DNA of 64,000 nt from Anaerolineae bacterium (lineage in GTDB: Bacteria; Chloroflexota; Anaerolineae; Aggregatilineales; UBA3940). The translations under genes were made by a program, and so were the position numbers. Positions 25,149-37,929 of this stretch are shown piece by piece (position 1 is the stretch's first letter; the number at the start of each line of letters is the position of its first letter). Where the stretch lies: positions 55,007 through 119,006 of the forward strand of contig JAFGOY010000010.1 in NCBI GenBank assembly GCA_016926255.1, in the 5' to 3' direction. Below the pieces are notes generated by a model. That model saw only the letters and a list, made by a program, of their open reading frames with translations, made no database searches and had not been told where the DNA came from.

Positions 25149-26837
25149 TCACTCTGCCGGGCAGACAAACGGCTCGCTGCCGTCGAATACGACGGTGCTT
25201 TCGATGGCCGCCCACCGCGTTGAATCGACCAGCGGGGTAGGGTGGCCGTCTTCCATCACGGCGGCGACCTCGTACCCGGCAATCGCATCGGTATCCGGCA
25301 CGCAGACCGGCAGCAGTCCCCAGTCTTCGAATCGGTCGTCCGCCCAGTCGAGGACAAAGACCTGCTGATCGCCCTCTCTCATTGCGTCGAGGATCAACGC
25401 ATCCTCTGCTGCCGACCAGGGGATATAGGTCGGTTCCGGCCCCGGCGGTGGATCGACTTCCGGCGCGGCGACCAGCGATAGGTCGGGCGGCAGGTTTTCG
25501 GCCAGCGAGGTATATCGAACCGCCCAACTGTAATAGAAGGCGGGTGAATTGGGGTGGGGCATCAGCACCCAGGCACCCGGCTCAGCCTGCTCAAGCAGCG
25601 CCCGGCTGTTGACCATGTACCCGGTATCCTCGCTCTGATCGACTGCCGGGAAGTAGGCATAGAAACTGGTCAGCAGGGCCGCCGCCATCAACACGACCAT
25701 CCCCACCACCGTAAGGTTTCTGGTCGATGGGCGGCTTTTGAACAGGGTCTCGATTTCAGGGTGAATTTTCTCGACCAATTGCAGCGTGCCGTAGCCGATC
25801 AGCGGCGTGGCGATCACGTAAACAGGTGTCAGAAAGTCATGCCAGTCTGGAATCGCGTAGGCCAGCACGAACATAATCTCGGCGACCATCCCCAGCACTA
25901 GCATCCAGGCGTACTCCACCTGTTTTTGAAACAGTTCCCATATGCCGACGACGAGCAGTGCCGCGCCCCAGGGCATGAACTGGCGCCCGATCAGTCCGAT
26001 GGCCTCCGGGATGCGTTCCAGGATTTCACGCAGTGACAGGGCAAACATCTGCGATTTGAACGGGCCACCGGTCAGGTAATCGAGGAGCGCCCGCCCGTTT
26101 TCGATGAAGGTGCCGCTCGTATTCGGGCAGTAATTGCAGAAAGGGGAAACAGCCGCCGCCCGGAGCGGGATATAGAGATACTGGGCCGCCGCCACGAGGA
26201 CGATCCCGGTGGTGATCGCCAGGTTGCGCGGGCGGGTCAGTATCGCCCGGTCGGTGGATTCGACAGTGTAGAGGAACACAGGCAGCAGCAGGAGCATCGT
26301 CAGGTGGTTGCCGAAGCTGAAGGCATAGACGGTGGTCGCCGCCCAGTAAGCGGCGGGTTGCCGGGTCTGGTGCCAGGTGACGAGTAGGTAAAGCACCAAC
26401 GAAACATAAAGTGCATTGAGTGAATACAGTTCGGCGATGCTGGCCTGGTACCACAATCGGGGCGAAAGGGCCAGCAGCAGGCTGGCAAACAGACTGACGG
26501 CCATTCCGTGTGTCAGCCGGTAGGTGAGCAAAAAGGTGACTCCCACCGCTGTCGCCGCGAAGATCGCCGAGAGGAGGTTCAACCGGTAGGCCGGGTTCGG
26601 CCCCGGCAGCACCGACATCGCGGCACTGCCCAGCATCAAATACTGCGGGCTTCCCGGTGGGTGGATCACCCCGCGCACCAGCGCGGCGATTTGCAGTTCC
26701 ATGCTGTCCAGCGATGGGCCAACGCCGGGATGGAGGGTCAGCAGGTAGAGTCCCAGCGCCAGCAGGCTGGCTGCCAGCGCCGCCAGCAGGACGATGCGCG
26801 TAATAACCGGTTGTTCGGTCGATTGGGTTTTCGTCAC
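25149..26837 (-). CDS. DUF2723 membrane protein (GT-C glycosyltransferase-like)
   Basis: A 562-residue polytopic protein. The N-terminal helix is followed by YLLTLHPGVGPSLDSMELQ and GVIHPPGSPQYLML, the characteristic first-loop acidic and proline motifs of DUF2723, and then nine or ten helices. The C-terminal 150 residues are soluble and lie outside the membrane. The family is related to GT39 protein O-mannosyltransferases and may glycosylate surface molecules. The start is placed at GTG 26837, because GGAG (26845-26848 on the minus strand) gives a 7-base spacing. The longer frame from 26933 would add 32 residues with no RBS and an unlikely hydrophobic composition. Confidence 0.8.
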   Translation of the reverse strand: MTKTQSTEQPVITRIVLLAALAASLLALGLYLLTLHPGVGPSLDSMELQIAALVRGVIHPPGSPQYLMLGSAAMSVLPGPNPAYRLNLLSAIFAATAVGVTFLLTYRLTHGMAVSLFASLLLALSPRLWYQASIAELYSLNALYVSLVLYLLVTWHQTRQPAAYWAATTVYAFSFGNHLTMLLLLPVFLYTVESTDRAILTRPRNLAITTGIVLVAAAQYLYIPLRAAAVSPFCNYCPNTSGTFIENGRALLDYLTGGPFKSQMFALSLREILERIPEAIGLIGRQFMPWGAALLVVGIWELFQKQVEYAWMLVLGMVAEIMFVLAYAIPDWHDFLTPVYVIATPLIGYGTLQLVEKIHPEIETLFKSRPSTRNLTVVGMVVLMAAALLTSFYAYFPAVDQSEDTGYMVNSRALLEQAEPGAWVLMPHPNSPAFYYSWAVRYTSLAENLPPDLSLVAAPEVDPPPGPEPTYIPWSAAEDALILDAMREGDQQVFVLDWADDRFEDWGLLPVCVPDTDAIAGYEVAAVMEDGHPTPLVDSTRWAAIESTVVFDGSEPFVCPAE

Positions 26838-27223
26838 GGGTTTTCTCCACGCTGACAGGGCCAACGCTGCAATTGTGCCGTGAGAGCCGTGCGAGGGCAA
26901 GTTTCTCGTGACAATGATACCCTTTGGAACCATTGGTTTTTTTTGAAAATTCGCTTATGATTTTTACCGGGGATGAATTGTACCGTTTATCAATAGCCCC
27001 TGTGATCTTTATCACTATGGAGTTTGACCCAGGCCCGGTAATCTAGAAGCTGGATGAATATGTTACAACGTATTGCGCTTGAATGGTATGTCTGGCCGTT
27101 TAACATCCCGGCTGCCGGCACGATCATTCACCCCTTTACTTGCAAAACGTTCAGATTGTCGGTAAATCGGGTTCTCGACTACCAGCAGCCCGATATTTTT
27201 TGTGCGAATTAGGAGGCATGATC
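26838..27223 (+). promoter_or_regulatory. nifJ upstream region with CRP/FNR-type site
   Basis: TGTGA-N6-TCACT (27001-27016), which is also GTGAT-N4-ATCAC, closely fits the CRP/FNR palindrome. A possible promoter follows: TTGAAT (27079-27084), 16 bp, TAACAT (27101-27106). The site centre is about 104 bp before the inferred start. Nothing else of note is seen in this 386-bp gap; it holds no convincing reading frame. Confidence 0.45.
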
Positions 27224-30793
<3,570 letters not shown>

Positions 30794-30822
30794 ACGCCGC
30801 ACGTAATCGTCGCGACGAAATC

Positions 30823-30859
30823 AGGGGGCGTTCCGGTTAATATCGGAGCGCCCCTTTTT
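30823..30859 (+). terminator. Terminator of nifJ
   Basis: GGGGCG-TCCG and CGGA-CGCCCC arms pair across 30825-30854 with one mismatch, followed by TTTTT. It is a strong intrinsic terminator 30 bp after the stop codon. Confidence 0.88.
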
Positions 30860-30952
30860 GTATGGTCAATAGCATGTCTTCCGAGGTTGTTCTTGGGATG
30901 TATTTCAATCTGGTGGCAAGTAAGTTGATCGAGCTTAAAACCTCCACCTCCG

Positions 30953-31037
30953 AACCCCCTCCGTCCGACTTATGGTCGGCCACCTCCCCCTTGCAAGGGG
31001 GAGGAAAGACCGAACGAAGAGAGGTCAGGAGGGGGTT
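30953..31037. repeat. Palindromic interspersed element, long form
   Basis: The 85-bp element is bounded by a perfect 10-bp inverted repeat (AACCCCCTCC 30953-30962, GGAGGGGGTT 31028-31037). Inside are CCGAC/GTCGG and a 22-bp perfect palindrome (30983-31004, CCTCCCCCTTG followed by its complement). The same terminal repeats occur at 54732-54768. This is a REP/MITE-like element without coding capacity. Confidence 0.75.
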
Positions 31038-31078
31038 CTGCCTGCAAATCTGAAATGCATCTCTGTTCTTGCATCCGC

Positions 31079-31112
31079 TTGAATCTCCGCAGCTTGAACA
31101 GATATACTGTTT
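31079..31112 (+). promoter_or_regulatory. Promoter of the dihydroorotate-dehydrogenase-like gene
   Basis: TTGAAT (31079-31084), 18 bp, TATACT (31103-31108). The -10 is inside the small palindrome AACAG-N5-CTGTT (31098-31112), which may be an operator. The leader is about 140 nt. The rest of the 464-bp gap holds only the nifJ terminator and the palindromic element. Confidence 0.55.
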
Positions 31113-31257
31113 ACAGGAGAGTTGGAATTTATCCCCCCTGTTTTTGCCAGAGCAGGAGCGCGACGAGCCAAGTCATACTCTGCACAGCTTCAGGTAAGTT
31201 CTGGAGAATTGAAATCTGTTTGATCGCCGTATTTTATAGTAACGAGAGGAAACAAAA

Positions 31258-32277
31258 ATGGACCTGACGACAACCTATATGGGGTTGAAACTGAAAAATC
31301 CACTGGTGCCATCGGCTTCGCCCCTGTCAGAAAGCGTCGATAGCATCCGCCACCTTGAAGATGCGGGCGCGTCGGCGGTGGTGCTGTATTCGCTGTTCGA
31401 GGAGCAGATCGTCGAAGAGAGCGAAGCCCTCGATCATTTCCTGTCCTATGGCACAGAGAGTTTCGCCGAAGCTCTCAGTTATTATCCTGAAATGGAGGAT
31501 TATAAGAGAGGCCCGGAAGAATACCTCGACCTGATTCGTGAGGCCAAAGCCGCAGTCGATATCCCGGTGATCGGCAGCCTGAACGGTGTGTCGCTCGGCG
31601 GTTGGGTTGACTACGCCAAAAGGATCGAATCAGCCGGGGCGGATGCAATCGAACTGAACGTCTACTATCTACCCACCTCGATTGATATGACCGGCACCGA
31701 AGTCGAGAAGGTGTATGTCGATATTGTCAAATACATCAAGAAGAACGTCGATATTCCGGTTGCGGTCAAGCTCAGCCCGTATTTCAGCGCGATGGCGAAT
31801 ATGGCAAAGCAGCTTTCTGACGCCGGGGCCGACGCGCTCGTCCTGTTCAATCGTTTCTATCAGCCGGATTTTGATCTCGAAAACCTCGAAGTCGTTCCGC
31901 GCCTCGTCTTGAGCACATCCTACGAAATGCGCCTGCCGCTGCGCTGGACGGCGATCCTCTATGGTCGTATCGCCTCCGACATTGCGATCACCGGTGGCGT
32001 GCATATTCACGAAGATGTGATCAAGGGCCTGATGGCCGGTGCGAGCGTCACGATGATGGCCTCCGCGCTGCTGCGCAACGGCCCCGCTCGGATCGGCGAG
32101 ACGCTTGAGGCGGTCAAAGTGTGGATGGAAGAACACGAGTACGAGTCGGTCGAGCAGATGCAGGGCAGCATGAGCCAGAAGAACGTTGCCGAACCTGCCG
32201 CTTTCGAGCGTGCCAACTATATGAAGGTTCTGCAATCCTGGCAGCCCGATCCGTCCGGAAGAGGTTTTCAAAGATAG
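31258..32277 (+). CDS. Dihydroorotate dehydrogenase-like flavoprotein
   Basis: A 339-residue TIM-barrel flavoprotein of the PyrD family. The N-terminus ([26 protein letters not shown]) and the C-terminal FMN-phosphate loop ([26 protein letters not shown]) match. However, the orotate-site motif NLSCPN of class 1 enzymes is replaced by [10 protein letters not shown], and the catalytic Cys or Ser is not seen, so it may not make orotate. Such DHOD-like proteins are frequently next to nifJ in other bacteria (recalled from general experience). It could deliver or accept electrons near ferredoxin. GAGAGG lies 7-8 bases before ATG. It has its own promoter and terminator. Confidence 0.85.
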   Translation: MDLTTTYMGLKLKNPLVPSASPLSESVDSIRHLEDAGASAVVLYSLFEEQIVEESEALDHFLSYGTESFAEALSYYPEMEDYKRGPEEYLDLIREAKAAVDIPVIGSLNGVSLGGWVDYAKRIESAGADAIELNVYYLPTSIDMTGTEVEKVYVDIVKYIKKNVDIPVAVKLSPYFSAMANMAKQLSDAGADALVLFNRFYQPDFDLENLEVVPRLVLSTSYEMRLPLRWTAILYGRIASDIAITGGVHIHEDVIKGLMAGASVTMMASALLRNGPARIGETLEAVKVWMEEHEYESVEQMQGSMSQKNVAEPAAFERANYMKVLQSWQPDPSGRGFQR

Positions 32278-32298
32278 CCGATCATTCTGAAATGCAAA

Positions 32299-32323
32299 AC
32301 GCCCCCCAGCCGGGGCGTTTTTT
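32299..32323 (+). terminator. Terminator of the DHOD-like gene
   Basis: ACGCCCC (32299-32305) pairs with GGGGCGT (32312-32318), and T6 follows. Confidence 0.9.
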
Positions 32324-32415
32324 AATTCTGGCTTTTTGCGATCTCAGGGAGAGTTGACTACAGTATGCGAGTCTTTCAGACTGTCTGAAATCCACTTGCC
32401 TGGGGGAAAAAGTGC

Positions 32416-33696
32416 ATGGACGCGATTGTTTTTGAACGTGTACTCGATATCAGCCGGAAGATGGCCGAAACGCGGCAGCTTGATCCACTGCTCGATTACG
32501 CAATGTGCGAGGCGATTAAACTGGTCGGGGCGCAGCGCGGTTACCTGGTTCTGCTCAGCGACGACGGGACATTCGATTTCCGTGTTCAGCGTGACCAGGA
32601 CGGTAATCTTGTCGAGGATGGCGAAGACCAGATCAGCACCTCGATTATGAACCGGGTGGTGGAAAGTGGAGAGCCGATCCTGATCGAAGATGCCATGAGC
32701 GACCAGTCCTTTGGCAAGTCGATCAGTGTCGTCGAGCTGAAACTGCGTTCGGTGATGTGCGTGCCGCTTATCTCGCGGGGCATTACCATCGGTGCGGTTT
32801 TTGTGGAGAACCGGCTGGCAAAAGGCGTTTTTGAAAAGGATGATCTCCCCCCGCTGATCCTTTTCGCTAACCAGGCTGCCGTCTCGATTGTCAATGCCAT
32901 GCTCAACGATGATCTGGAAGCCAGGGTTGCTGTCCGGACTGCGGAGTTGGAACGGGCCAAAGAGAACCTGGAACGAAGCTGGCTCGAAGCCGTCGAAGCG
33001 AATCGTCTCCGCACCGTTTTTCTCGGCAATGTCGCCCATGACATCCGCTCCCCGCTCACGATGGCGGTTTCGGCGCTGTCACTTTTCAAAGATGGGACGA
33101 TTGGCAACCTGGACGAAGAACAGCTTTCCTGGGTCGATCAGATGTCGACGGGGATACGTCACGCGCTCGATTTGATCCGCGATCTGTTCGATCTTGCCAA
33201 GATCGATATGGGACAGCTAACACTCTATCCGGAGCGAATCGATCTCCACACATTTTTGGGAGAAGTTTACACGGTGGGGAATATGCTGCGATGGAACGAA
33301 GGAGTGATGTTTCACCTCGATATCGACGATGATCTGCCTGAAATGGTGATCGATCCGATACGGATCCGCCAGGTGATATTGAACTTGCTGACGAACGCCT
33401 GCAAATACACCAAATCCGGGGAAGTGGCACTTTATGCTCACACATTGCCCGATCAAGAGACGGTGCTGATCGGCGTGGCCGACACCGGGATTGGCATCCC
33501 CACTGAGCAGTTGGAAGCGATATTCGAGCGTTTCAGGCAGGGTGATCAGGATATGGTCCATCGTCAGCATGGAACCGGGTTGGGGCTGGCGATTTGCCGG
33601 GAACTGGTCGATATGCACGGCGGACAAATCTGGGCCGAGAGCGCGGTAGGGGAGGGGGCCGACTTCAAGTTCGTGCTTCCCCTTGCCGGTAACTGA
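32416..33696 (+). CDS. Soluble GAF-domain histidine kinase
   Basis: A 426-residue kinase without membrane segments. A GAF domain spans about 20-160 (AQRGYLVLLSDDG, VMCVPLISRGITIGAVFVENR). A short coiled coil (165-195) leads to HisKA with His208 in NVAHDIRSPLT, followed by HATPase_c (about 300-424) with NLLTNACKYT, VADTGIGIP and HGTGLGLAI. There is no response regulator or receiver domain in or near it, so its partner lies elsewhere. It stands alone between the DHOD-like gene's terminator and the convergent GDSL gene, from which its stop is only 2 bp away. Signal and target are unknown; a redox or nucleotide ligand for GAF is possible. Confidence 0.92.
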   Translation: MDAIVFERVLDISRKMAETRQLDPLLDYAMCEAIKLVGAQRGYLVLLSDDGTFDFRVQRDQDGNLVEDGEDQISTSIMNRVVESGEPILIEDAMSDQSFGKSISVVELKLRSVMCVPLISRGITIGAVFVENRLAKGVFEKDDLPPLILFANQAAVSIVNAMLNDDLEARVAVRTAELERAKENLERSWLEAVEANRLRTVFLGNVAHDIRSPLTMAVSALSLFKDGTIGNLDEEQLSWVDQMSTGIRHALDLIRDLFDLAKIDMGQLTLYPERIDLHTFLGEVYTVGNMLRWNEGVMFHLDIDDDLPEMVIDPIRIRQVILNLLTNACKYTKSGEVALYAHTLPDQETVLIGVADTGIGIPTEQLEAIFERFRQGDQDMVHRQHGTGLGLAICRELVDMHGGQIWAESAVGEGADFKFVLPLAGN

Positions 33697-33698
33697 TC

Positions 33699-34745
33699 TC
33701 ACATATCGGGCAGGATGATCGTCCGCCAGATGGCGTCCAATGCCTGGAGAGCGGTCAGGTTGCGCACCGTCATACCATACTTCAACCCGTCTTCTGAAAA
33801 ATCCCCCGGATCGTAATTCCACGATGGATGGATACCGTCGCTTGACATGCCCAGGTTCGGGAGCGGCAGCAGCGCGGCATAGTAATTCCAGAGAGGGATA
33901 TCGTATTCTTCGGTCAGTCTGACGATCACGGCGTTGATCGCGTCTACACGTTCGGGCATCCCCTCCCGTTGAAACGGGGGAATGGTGCTGAGCACCGGGA
34001 TCACCCCATTCTCGATGGATACCTCGACCGTCCGGCGCATCAGTTCTTCATATTGATCGATAGGGGTAGTCTGCACGTCGTTGGTGCCGAGCATGATCAG
34101 GGCGATAGATGGCCTGACCAACCGGTACTCGCATTCCAACGGCGTTTCGTCTGTCAGGCAGTTCGACGAAAATACCGCGTTCGGGTTGTGAACCGTCCAG
34201 GCTGACCATCCCCCTTTGGCGGCCAGGGACGTATTGGCAAAGCTGTTGTTGTTGTACGCGTCGACGGTCGAGAAGTAGCCGATCACCGATGCGAGGTAGA
34301 CGTGATCGTGCAGGTCGTATTCGCCGTAGCCAATCGGGGTGAGAAACGCCTGGTGATCGGTGATGCTGTCCCCGACTTTCGAAAATACATTGGGTCGATT
34401 GCCCAGTTCCTGGCCGGTTTCGTAGATCGACTGCGAGGTCGCCGTAATATTGGAGATATAGGGATAAGCGTCGGCGGGCTGGGTCGGAGTCATCGTTGGC
34501 GCTGATTCCCCTTCGCTTATACTTTCGGTTGGCACCGTGATGGTTGGCGCTGCCGGGTTCTCGGTGATGTAGGGATCAGGCGTCGGCGTGGCTTCTGCTG
34601 CCGGGCTGTCGATTGGTTTGCTGAGCGCGGTGTTGACCACTGCCGCGACAAGACAGGCACCGGCCAGAGCTACCAGGCTTCCCAGCATAAAGCCGATAAA
34701 TTTGTCGGAGTGGTTTTCCCAGAATCGCTGCACGAAATTCCTCAT
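33699..34745 (-). CDS. Membrane-anchored SGNH/GDSL hydrolase
   Basis: A 348-residue protein with an N-terminal signal-anchor helix (FIGFMLGSLVALAGACLVAAVV), a Thr/Pro/Glu-rich linker and an extracellular SGNH hydrolase domain. Block I is KVGDSITDH with the nucleophile Ser, block III is MLGTNDVQ with the oxyanion Asn, and block V is DGIHPSW with the catalytic Asp/His. These enzymes remove acyl groups from lipids or sugars. The start at ATG 34745 (MRNFVQRF) is chosen because the longer frame adds 14 hydrophilic residues of no use before the anchor; the RBS is weak in both cases. Transcribed divergently from the aminotransferase operon. Confidence 0.82.
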   Translation of the reverse strand: MRNFVQRFWENHSDKFIGFMLGSLVALAGACLVAAVVNTALSKPIDSPAAEATPTPDPYITENPAAPTITVPTESISEGESAPTMTPTQPADAYPYISNITATSQSIYETGQELGNRPNVFSKVGDSITDHQAFLTPIGYGEYDLHDHVYLASVIGYFSTVDAYNNNSFANTSLAAKGGWSAWTVHNPNAVFSSNCLTDETPLECEYRLVRPSIALIMLGTNDVQTTPIDQYEELMRRTVEVSIENGVIPVLSTIPPFQREGMPERVDAINAVIVRLTEEYDIPLWNYYAALLPLPNLGMSSDGIHPSWNYDPGDFSEDGLKYGMTVRNLTALQALDAIWRTIILPDM

Positions 34746-34850
34746 GATATGCTCGACTGTTCGTGTAGAGACAGCCGGATTCGCCAATAAAGATTATACC
34801 CATTTTGTTATTGCCAGCCTGGGACTTTACCATGAATTCATAAAAAGGAC

Positions 34851-34880
34851 TTGACATTGCTATAACGCTTCCCCTACAAT
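34851..34880 (+). promoter_or_regulatory. Promoter of the aminotransferase-pckA operon
   Basis: TTGACA (34851-34856), 18 bp, TACAAT (34875-34880): consensus -35 and 5/6 -10. Transcription would start near 34887, about 170 nt before the first start codon. Confidence 0.8.
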
Positions 34881-34894
34881 CGGTGTAATTGTCT

Positions 34895-35016
34895 GGTGTT
34901 TGGGGAAAAATTCGCCGTCTGGACGAGAAGTCCGCAGCATCGCCAGGAAGGTACAACTGCCTCCCTTCGGAACTCTTAAAAGTGCCGATAGGGAGTCTTT
35001 TTACACACCAAACACC
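34895..35016 (+). ncRNA. Attenuator-like structured leader (candidate cis-regulatory RNA)
   Basis: GGTGTTTGG (34895-34903) and CCAAACACC (35008-35016) form a perfect 9-bp closing stem around 104 nt. Inside are GGAC/GTCC (34921-34933) and a terminator hairpin: CTCCC-TCGG (34961-34970) with CCGA-GGGAG (34985-34995) and then TCTTTTT (34996-35002). GAAGG (34947-34951) can pair with CCTTC (34964-34968) in the terminator's 5' arm, an antiterminator. The closing stem's 3' strand exists only if transcription reads through. I cannot match it to a known riboswitch class. Confidence 0.6.
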
Positions 35017-35055
35017 CGCCAGGCTTACATACTGAGGAGAGGAGAGCATTCATAT

Positions 35056-36273
35056 ATGAGTATCAGCCAGTTAGCCAGTTCAGTCAATCCGTCGCCTACA
35101 ATGAAGCTCAATGAAGAAGCGCGCGTGTTGAAGGCAAAGGGTGAACCGGTGATCCACCTGGGGACGGGAGAGCCGAAGAATCCCGCGCCAAACACGGCGT
35201 TGATGGCTGTGGCGGCGAAACTTGAGGAAGGCCAGCTAAAGTACGTGCCGACCGGCGGGCTTCCTTCGTTGAAGGACGCGATCATTCAATATACCGAGGA
35301 GAATTACGGTCGAACTCCGGCCCAACAGAATGTGATCGTCTCGAATGGAGCCAAGCATTCTGTCTACAATGTCTTGCTGGCAGTCGTCGATCCTGGCGAC
35401 GAGGTCATTCAGATCGCACCATACTGGGTGAGCTACCCGGAGATGGCCAAAATGGTTGGGGGAGTCTCGGTTTTTGTGACCCCGGAGAGTGACACTTTCC
35501 AGCCGACGATTGAAGAGATCGAGCGGGCGGTTACGCCAAAGACCAAAGCGATCATCGTGAACAGCCCTAATAATCCCTCCGGGGGAGTCTATTCAGATGA
35601 TTTTATTGGTGAGATAGTCGGGCTGTGCGAAAAGCGCGATATCTACCTGATCATGGACGATATTTACCACAAGCTCGCTTATGGCGATGCGCTTCCCGCT
35701 CCGGGATATCGCTATACCGGCAAAGCGATCGACGACTCAATGATTATCGTGATCAACGGCGTGTCGAAAATCTACGGGATGACCGGTGCTCGCATCGGGT
35801 GGACGGTTGCCAGCCGCGAGGTTGTCTCGGCGATTGGCAAGCTCCAGGGACAAACGACCTCGTGCGCTTCGGTACTCTCCCAGGTAGCCGCTGAGGGGGC
35901 ACTGCTTGGCGGGCAGGGGATAGTCGAAGACCTGCGGGTAGAACTGAAGAGAAACCGGGACGAACTGGTAAAAGGTCTTCAAGCTCTGTCCGATCTCAAG
36001 ATCAATATACCGGGGGGAACGTTCTACTGCTTCCCGGACTTCTCGGCCTATAACAAAGACTCGAATGCGTTAGCGGGCTTCCTACTCGAAAAAGCACTGG
36101 TCGTTACCATACCGGGTGTCGACTTCGGTATGGAAGGCCATTTGCGGATCAGCTACTCTGGTTCGCTTGATGATGTCAAACAGGGCGCAGCGCGCATCGT
36201 TTGGGCGCTCGACCCTGATTCACCTGCCGAAATCAAGGCCGGTGACCGTAAACTAGTGAGGGATTGGCTATGA
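35056..36273 (+). CDS. Class I PLP aminotransferase, aspartate aminotransferase type
   Basis: A 405-residue fold-type I aminotransferase. Visible are GEPVIHLGTGEPKN, LPSLKDAIIQYTEENYG, NGAKHSVYNVL, NSPNNPSGGVY, the Schiff-base motif NGVSKIYGMTGARIGW and the C-terminal HLRISYSGS with the Arg that binds the alpha-carboxylate. It fits the prokaryotic aspartate aminotransferase group, which interconverts aspartate and oxaloacetate with 2-oxoglutarate and glutamate. The start is ATG 35056, preceded by GGAGAGGAGAG with 9-base spacing; the longer frame to 34900 would cover the leader RNA. Its stop overlaps the pckA start (ATGA), so both enzymes meet at oxaloacetate in one operon. Confidence 0.9.
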   Translation: MSISQLASSVNPSPTMKLNEEARVLKAKGEPVIHLGTGEPKNPAPNTALMAVAAKLEEGQLKYVPTGGLPSLKDAIIQYTEENYGRTPAQQNVIVSNGAKHSVYNVLLAVVDPGDEVIQIAPYWVSYPEMAKMVGGVSVFVTPESDTFQPTIEEIERAVTPKTKAIIVNSPNNPSGGVYSDDFIGEIVGLCEKRDIYLIMDDIYHKLAYGDALPAPGYRYTGKAIDDSMIIVINGVSKIYGMTGARIGWTVASREVVSAIGKLQGQTTSCASVLSQVAAEGALLGGQGIVEDLRVELKRNRDELVKGLQALSDLKINIPGGTFYCFPDFSAYNKDSNALAGFLLEKALVVTIPGVDFGMEGHLRISYSGSLDDVKQGAARIVWALDPDSPAEIKAGDRKLVRDWL

Positions 36274-37910
36274 ATAAAATACTGGATCTCAAAACACCAG
36301 CCATGGATCAGGCGGAGGCGCTGAAAAGCGATTACGATCTTTCCAATCACGGACTGACCAACCTGAATACCGTCTACTGGAACCTGCCGCCTGAAGCGCT
36401 CTACGAAGAGATTATCTTTCGCGGGGAAGGGCATATCACCCGTGATGGCCCGGTCGTTGTGCGTTCGGGCAGGCATACCTCCCGAGCTGCCGGTGACAAG
36501 TACATGGTCAAAGAAGCGTCGACCGAGGATGAAATCTGGTGGGGAGAATATAACCGCCCCTACGATCCGGAGGTATTCAAAGGGCTGACCGACCGGATTC
36601 GTGCCTTTGTGCAGGGGCGCGACCTCTTTGTGCAGGACTGCTTTGTTGGCGTTGATCCCCTGCACCGGATGCCGATCCGGATCATCACCGAATATGCCTG
36701 GCATTCGCTGTTCTGCCAGAATATGTTCGTCAAACCGGACTCGGCTGAGGCGTATCGTCACCACGTTCCGGAGTTTACGTTGATCTGTGTCCCTTCGTTC
36801 CATGCAGACGCGGAGATCGACAAGACGCAAAGCACCACAGTGATTGCCCTCAGCTTCGAGAACAAGCTCTGTCTGGTCGGCGATACGGCCTACGGGGGCG
36901 AGATCAAAAAGTCGATCTTCACCGTGATGAACTATCTCATGCCACGTAAGGGTGTGCTGCCCATGCACTGCTCGGCGAGCATGGGCCAGGATGGAGATGT
37001 TGCATTGTATTTCGGGCTGTCGGGTACCGGCAAGACAACCCTCTCCGCCGACCTGGAACGCCGTCTGATCGGCGATGACGAGCACGGTTGGGGTGATGAT
37101 GGCATCTTCAACTTCGAGAACGGTTGTTTCGCCAAGGTGATCCGGCTGTCCCCAGAAGCAGAACCGCAGATTTACGCCACAACCCGCCGCTACGGGACAA
37201 TCCTCGAAAACGTGATCTATAATCCTGTGACCAGGGAAATCGACCTGGATGACGCGGCTATAACCCAGAACACGCGCGGGTCTTATCCTCTGGAGTTCAT
37301 TGACAACGCCGTCCCGGAAAAAATGGGTGGGCACCCGAAGAATATCATCCTGCTGATGTGTGATGCGCGCGGTGTGATGCCGCCCATTGCCCGGCTGACC
37401 CCTGCCCAGGCACTCTATCACTTTATCTCCGGCTACACGTCGAAAGTCGGTGGGACTGAGGCGGGGGTAGGCGATGACCCGGCGCTGACCTTCAGTGCCT
37501 GTTTTGGTGCGCCGTTCATGGTTCACCACCCGGCGGTCTACGCCGATCTTTTGCGTGAGAAGATCGTTCGCTATGACGTCAACTGCTGGCTGTTGAACAC
37601 CGGTTGGGTTGGTGGCCCGTTTGGTGTGGGCCAGCGGATCAGTATCAAGTATACGCGCACCCTGCTCAATGCGGCGCTAAGCGGTGCTCTGAATGATATG
37701 ACATTTTATAAAGACCCGCTCTTTGGCTTCGAAGTGCCCGAACAGTGTCCCGGTGTGCCCGACGATGTGCTTCACCCGGCGGCTTCATGGCCGAGCGAAG
37801 ACCAATACTGGGATAGGTATCGCCAGCTTGCGCAGCGGTTCATCGAAAATTTCGAGAAGTATGCTTCACATTGTGCTTCGGATGTATGCGAAGCCGGGCC
37901 GAAACCGTAA
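36270..37910 (+). CDS. pckA: Phosphoenolpyruvate carboxykinase (ATP)
   Basis: A 546-residue enzyme that converts oxaloacetate plus ATP to phosphoenolpyruvate, CO2 and ADP. The ATP-type P-loop is GLSGTGKTTLSAD, followed by the metal-binding DDEHGW and the FNFENGCFAKVI signature. The oxaloacetate site RSGRHTSRAAGDKY-like segment is near residue 70, and the C-terminal NTGWVGGPFGVGQRISIKYTR is intact. ATG 36270 overlaps the aminotransferase stop and has GAGG 8 bases upstream; the TTG at 36264 is less likely. Gluconeogenesis or reverse anaplerosis is implied. Confidence 0.97.
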   Translation: MNKILDLKTPAMDQAEALKSDYDLSNHGLTNLNTVYWNLPPEALYEEIIFRGEGHITRDGPVVVRSGRHTSRAAGDKYMVKEASTEDEIWWGEYNRPYDPEVFKGLTDRIRAFVQGRDLFVQDCFVGVDPLHRMPIRIITEYAWHSLFCQNMFVKPDSAEAYRHHVPEFTLICVPSFHADAEIDKTQSTTVIALSFENKLCLVGDTAYGGEIKKSIFTVMNYLMPRKGVLPMHCSASMGQDGDVALYFGLSGTGKTTLSADLERRLIGDDEHGWGDDGIFNFENGCFAKVIRLSPEAEPQIYATTRRYGTILENVIYNPVTREIDLDDAAITQNTRGSYPLEFIDNAVPEKMGGHPKNIILLMCDARGVMPPIARLTPAQALYHFISGYTSKVGGTEAGVGDDPALTFSACFGAPFMVHHPAVYADLLREKIVRYDVNCWLLNTGWVGGPFGVGQRISIKYTRTLLNAALSGALNDMTFYKDPLFGFEVPEQCPGVPDDVLHPAASWPSEDQYWDRYRQLAQRFIENFEKYASHCASDVCEAGPKP

Positions 37911-37929
37911 CCCGCGACTTTTCAGGATC

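Noticed and set aside
30862..31267. Two short plus-strand frames after nifJ
   Set aside because: They run through the palindromic element and the promoter of the next gene and have no RBS or recognisable sequence.
34887..35016. SRP or 6S RNA as an explanation for the structured region before the aminotransferase
   Set aside because: The conserved SRP loop sequence is missing, and the internal terminator upstream of the 3' strand of the closing stem does not fit a 6S rod.
34900..35055. N-terminal extension of the aminotransferase by 52 residues
   Set aside because: The segment is the structured leader RNA with a terminator; the RBS and family start both point to ATG 35056.
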